A program made the position numbers and the translations under genes. From Cruorifilaria tuberocauda (lineage: Eukaryota; Nematoda; Chromadorea; Rhabditida; Onchocercidae), in contig JABVXU010000622.1 of assembly GCA_013365365.1 (NCBI GenBank), forward strand, positions 1-30,856: 30,856 nucleotides of DNA, given 5' to 3'. Under the pieces are notes generated by a model. The model made no database searches. It was not told the origin of the DNA and saw only the letters and a program-made list of their open reading frames with translations. Positions 26,512 to 30,856 of the stretch are shown piece after piece (the stretch's first letter is position 1; each line of letters begins with the position of its first letter).

Positions 26512-27231
26512 GTATCTTGATTGTTTTTCATGATTTTTTTTTTCTTTCTTGTTTTTTGCAGTAATTTTTTTTTCTTGTAAAAGATTGTTTTAATTTCTTT
26601 CTTAGAAAAGAAAAATTCAATTCAATTTAATTTTTATCATTTATAATATTTCGATTATTTTTATTTAATTAAAATTCACTTCCAATTCATTTCAGTTCGA
26701 TTCAATTAAGATAATACTTTGATGAAATTTATTTAACTGTACACAAATAATTCTACGAAAGATTTTTGATAAGAGAAATAAAAATTGAGTAAAAAATAAA
26801 GATTGGCAAGAGCGATATGATAAAATTGATCCTATTACACATGACTGAATAAATATGATAAAATTTTACTGAATTTAAATTCAGTAAAATTGATCTGAAT
26901 GAAATTTAACAGTTGACGAAAATAAAGCCAAATTTTCTTTTTTAATTAATCATTTTGCGAATAAATTTATAAAAACAAAAGAAGAAAAAAATTTTTGAAT
27001 AATTAAAAAAAAATTATACAAAAGTGCAGATTGAAAAAAGGAAAATTCAAAAAAAAAAAAAAGAGAAATGAAAAAACCGGAAGTGATAAATGAAAAAGAA
27101 TTAAAAACTTTTCTGTGTGATAGGAAACGAACATCGTTCCTTCTTCCTTTTATTTATTTATTTATTTATTTTTTTTGTTCAATTTGATATTTTTATCAAA
27201 TATCACTTAAATCTTTCTCTTTTATTAAGAA

Positions 27232-27338
27232 ACTTTAGTCTATAATACAATATAAATGATAATTGTTTACAAATATAAACTTTTATTATGTACCGGAAAA
27301 CTTTAAATCAATTAATTACTTGTATTATAGACTAAAGT
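27232..27338. repeat. 19-bp perfect terminal inverted repeat, MITE-like
   Basis: ACTTTAGTCTATAATACAA at 27232-27250 is matched in perfect reverse complement at 27320-27338, enclosing 69 AT-rich bases. The total of 107 bases fits a small inverted-repeat element. No target-site duplication is evident. Confidence 0.6.
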
Positions 27339-27465
27339 GAAATTATAGGTAATTGAAAAAATTTCTAATTAACAAAGTAAGTAAAATGAGGTTAAATCAA
27401 TCCGGAAAATTATTATTATCTTTGTTTAATAGCTTAAAGCTGAAATAAAGGAATTGATAAAAAGG

Positions 27466-27530
27466 TTAATTTGTCTGATAAGCTATGAAAATTATCAAAA
27501 ATGAAGCATAGCTGAATGGAAGGCAGTATA
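27466..27530 (+). repeat. 65-bp direct repeat, copy 1
   Basis: Runs from TTAATTTGTCTGATAAG to GGCAGTATA. It aligns without gaps to 27843-27907, which is about three-quarters identical. Confidence 0.7.
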
Positions 27531-27842
27531 CTTACTTACTTATACTTACTTTTAAAAATTAGCATCTTCAACATTTTATACAATTCTTGTAAATTTTGAT
27601 TAATTTTTCAAATTTAACAGAAGGAGAATTTTTCAGTTCACAAACCGATTTCAAAACTACCAAAATTGAATGCTGTCACGAAAAGATAAAATGCAATCAT
27701 TCGTTCATTTTTCGTCCTTTCCTGTTGTCAACGTGAAATTCCGGTTAGTTTTTATATAATTAATGAGATGAAAATCATTTGTTCTTTCGATAGCGAATTC
27801 TGATAGGAATTTAAAATTCAAACGTCAAATGTTGACAGACAA

Positions 27843-27907
27843 TTAACCTATCTGATAAGTTGTCAGAATTATCAAAAATGAGACATAGCAGAATGAGAGA
27901 GCAGTAT
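27843..27907 (+). repeat. 65-bp direct repeat, copy 2
   Basis: Starts TTAACCTATCTGATAAG and ends AGCAGTATA. Shared inner parts include ATTATCAAAAATGA and CATAGC. It lies 377 bases from copy 1. Confidence 0.7.
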
Positions 27908-28001
27908 AGTTATTTATCAATAAATTCCTATTTTTAAAAATTTGACAGCTAAAATTTATCATTTTATCTCTTTCCTTGTCTCTCTCCATTTCTTTTTATC
28001 T

Positions 28002-28028
28002 CTCTCTCTCTTTCTCTCTCTCTCTCTT
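28002..28028. repeat. (CT)n microsatellite
   Basis: CT tracts interrupted by TTT, within a longer pyrimidine-rich stretch. Confidence 0.85.
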
Positions 28029-28376
28029 ATCCGATTTGTTATTGCCGTTTTCATGTGAATTTGTCCTATTTCCAACACATTGTTTATATTTTAAACAACG
28101 AAATTATAACTTATAAATCAGACATATCGATCTAATTTTTACACATTGCTTATTTTTCTTTAAATTTTTAGGATATAAACAGTATGTTAACCATTTTGAT
28201 AACACATATCACTTAATGATAACGTATCATTTCTGCAAAAAAAAAAAAACTTTAAATTGTAATAGAAATTTCAAATAATGCACAACTTTGAAACTGAATT
28301 TAAATAATGATAAAATGCGATCGATCAAATAGGAAATTCGATTCATGGATTGACAATTAAACGAATCGAACTTTCG

Positions 28377-28735
28377 GAGCATACGAATATTCCATTACAA
28401 AAAGCGACACGTTTTCCGACGACACGTACTTTTCCATTACAAAAAGCGATACGTTTTCCGACGACACGTACTTTTCCATTACAAAAAGCGACACGTTTTC
28501 CGACGACACGTACTTTTCCATTACAAAAACACGTACTCTTCGTACTCTTCGACACGTACTCTTCCTTACAAAATTTTCATTATAAAATGCTGACACATAT
28601 TTCTCCTTGCAAAACTTGTCCTTAAAAAAAAACACACGTATATTATCACACGTACAAAAAGAAAACACGTACTTTTCCTTACGAAAAAATGTCACGTACT
28701 TTTTCAATACAAAAATACGACACTTACTTTTACAT
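28377..28735. repeat. 42-bp minisatellite with degenerate ACACGTAC extension
   Basis: Units starting TCCATTACAAAAAGCGACAC lie at 28391, 28433, 28475 and 28517 with a 42-base period and almost no change. After 28530 the units are broken and carry only the CACGTACTTTTCCTTAC portion, to about 28735. Because 42 is a multiple of 3, frames of up to 150 codons stay open on both strands. These are by-products of the repeat and not genes. Confidence 0.93.
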
Positions 28736-30379
28736 ACTAAATTATTGTTAAAAGAATAAACGGAAGAAAAGTGTTGCATCTGTTTAAAAGTTAAAAATGT
28801 CATGCATTTCATCCGGAATGAACATCCGGTTCAACAAAAAAACGTATGACCTTCAAGAAAGATCGAATGTTATTTAAGAGGATCGATCGATCAATGTCAT
28901 TTATAGAAAAAATATTTTATCGAACAAGAATTTATATAAAATATAAAACGAAATAAAATAAACTTAACTTTAACAAACAACAGGAAGTAAAAATAAAGCT
29001 AGATTGAAATTGATAAGATAATAATGGAGAAAGGAAAAACGAATAATGATATGAATTCTACTGGAATGAATGTAGATAATATTAACAGTAGTATTCATGC
29101 ATTTTCAATTTTCAGGAAATTTTAATACAAATTGAAAATTTTAAATTTAATTTATCTATATTTCGTATTTTATATTTTTTTGCTAAAAAAAATGAATAGC
29201 TTGAAAAGTTTAGATTATATCAGAAAATAAGAAAATAAGATTGCAAATTTCATGAAGTTTCAAGTATAAAAATTATACTTTAATTCATTTAAGCAAGTAT
29301 AATCATGATTATACATGTATTATAATGATGATTATATACGATTACATATTATATATCATCAATAATTTCTATATCAAGTGTTATTAATTATTAAATTTAA
29401 TTAAAAAATACGCCTTGTTAAGATTAGCAAGTTTTACTGGAAGAAATTATTATTTTTTTTTTTGGTGTTTTAGCAAATAGCTACAAAAATTCCAAATGTT
29501 TAAAAGAAGATAGCAATTACATAATGAACTTTCAATATGTCTAGCTAATGAACGAACAGTTCGACCTTTTAATATACAGTGTGACCTTTCGAATTCATTA
29601 ATTAAAAAAAGAGGAATAATATAAAAGTCATGATCAATAATTAATTCATTAAGTTCAAATAATAAAGTCAATTAGTACTCTACTTATACTGAAATACAGC
29701 TATCGTTGTGAAAAAAAACGAATTGAAAATTGGAAGCTATTAATCCCAAAATTAAAATTAAATATCAAAACTTTTCAAGCTTTGATAAGTTTGATAGTTT
29801 ATATGATAAGCTTTAAAAGGTTTATATTTATTTTAAACATTCTGAAATTTACTAACTTGTTTAAATTTCAAATTTTATGATAATTGATTTCAAAAAAAAA
29901 GTATTAGCAACGATAAAATGACTATTTTAATTAGTACAGTTAAAAACTAGTCGGAACATTGATATAGCATTAAAAATAAAATTTTCGTTTTTTTTTTTTT
30001 TTTGTTTCAAATACTTTTCCATCCGATACTTTAGGATTGGTAGTTATTCATCAAATAACAATGATTTTTTTTTTTTTAAATTGGAAATTGAATACCAGAA
30101 AAAAGAGAAATAGCAGTAATTCGTTTAGTTCCTTTTTTCCCATCCCATTATATTTTGAGCATTTCTGATGATAAATTCGTTGAATTTAACCAAATGATTG
30201 CGAAAAATGAAAATTGAAATTTTTTTGAAACAAAAAAAAATGGAAAAAAATTTTTCAAAGAAATTTTTAAGTTTTAATGAAATGAAAACGAAAAGAAATC
30301 ACGGAATCATTTTGTTTCGTTTTTTAATTTTTTTTTGCATTTGAGAAAGATTGCTTATATGATGAAGAAAAAATGATTG

Positions 30380-30856
30380 TAATTATTGAAGATAAATTAT
30401 TAATTTCAAATAATTTTAGGAAATTTTTGATAAACTATAAAAATCAATAATTGAAGATTTTTCCTTTTTAATTATTAATTTCTTCCAAAAAATTTCTAAA
30501 AAAAAAGAATAAGAAATTAATAATTAAAGACTTTTTTAAATAATTGTTAATATCGACGGAAAATTTATAAAAAGAACAGTAAAAAATCAATTAATTAAAA
30601 ATTTCCTTTTTAATTACTTATTTCGAACTTATTTTACAAAAATTTTCAATAAACCATAAAAAATGAATGAATGAAGAAATTTTTAATTTGTTTTAGCAAG
30701 TTTCTAAAAAACGATAAAGAATCAGTAATTGAAGACTTTTTTAAAGTAATTTTTAATATCGAATTTATTTTAGAAAATTTCTTTAAAAAAACAATAAAAA
30801 ATCAATAATTAAAAAAATTTTCTTTTTTAATTAATTATTTCCTTGAGAAAATTCTT
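30380..30856. repeat. Degenerate ~70-80 bp tandem array at the right edge
   Basis: The module AAAAATCAATAATTGAAGA, a T run, TTAATTATTAAT or TTTTAATATCGA, then GAAAATTT.TAAAAAA recurs near 30440, 30512, 30583, 30665, 30718 and 30798. The array may continue beyond the window. Confidence 0.6.

Larger units (their letters stand above)
24991..30856. other. Gene-poor flank upstream of the LURAP-like gene
   Basis: About 5.9 kb without a supportable exon. Open frames here (25377-25637, 25831-26046, 29450-29671) have biased composition, lack ATG starts or splice signals, and look like chance. The interval holds several repeats listed separately, and presumably the promoter of the LURAP-like gene, which I cannot locate. 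Confidence 0.55.

Noticed and set aside
28343..28812. Three overlapping open frames (91, 70 and 151 codons) on both strands
   Set aside because: They are produced by the 42-bp minisatellite and contain repeated peptides; there is no recognisable domain or splice context.
29450..29671. Minus-strand 73-codon frame with fairly balanced composition
   Set aside because: It has no ATG in frame, a TAA directly upstream, and no acceptor within its first part. It could be a decayed exon, but I cannot support it.

Overview
The window is eukaryotic nuclear DNA: very AT-rich by eye, with small multi-exon genes split by spliceosomal introns (GT...AG) and large gene-free stretches full of microsatellites and minisatellites. 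It looks like a nematode, most likely a spirurid/filarial worm. The reasons are a secreted cysteine-rich protein of the nematode DB-module type, TTTCAG-like acceptors a few bases before start codons (spliced-leader trans-splicing), and introns of about 200 bases to 5 kb in an AT-rich background. The species cannot be fixed from the sequence.

I support three protein-coding genes. (1) On the minus strand, 2943 to 1356 (3 exons, 159 aa), a secreted DB-module protein. (2) On the plus strand, 8804 to 12396 (7 exons, 389 aa), an orthologue of the extended short-chain dehydrogenase SDR42E1 (3-beta-HSD-like fold with a C-terminal membrane anchor). (3) On the minus strand, 24972 to 15271 (6 exons, 382 aa), a largely disordered protein whose C-terminus carries a helix resembling the LURAP1/FAM89 leucine-repeat adaptor family. 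All exon junctions are in phase. Only about half of the small open frames in the window overlap these exons; the rest look like chance or repeat-driven frames.

Layout: 1-1355 is AT-rich DNA with a 132-bp-spaced duplication and a long inverted repeat. 1356-2943 is the DB gene; its 5' end lies in a 3 x 106 bp tandem triplication. 3243-8797 is a 5.5 kb divergent intergenic region with a 29-bp minisatellite and GA/CT microsatellites. 8804-12396 is SDR42E. 12397-15270 is the convergent intergenic region. 15271-24988 is the LURAP-like gene with a 5.3 kb first intron. 24989-30856 is gene-poor, with several tandem and dispersed repeats.

The genes are not an operon: orientations are -, +, -, spacing is kilobases, and no shared pathway is evident. 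Nothing here amounts to a new multi-gene system. The points most worth a second look are the triplicated trans-splice/start segment of the DB gene, the in-frame skippable Gly/Ser exon of the LURAP-like gene, the CRE-containing patch in its first intron, the altered substrate-side motif of SDR42E, and the recurrence of ACGT cores in several unrelated tandem arrays.
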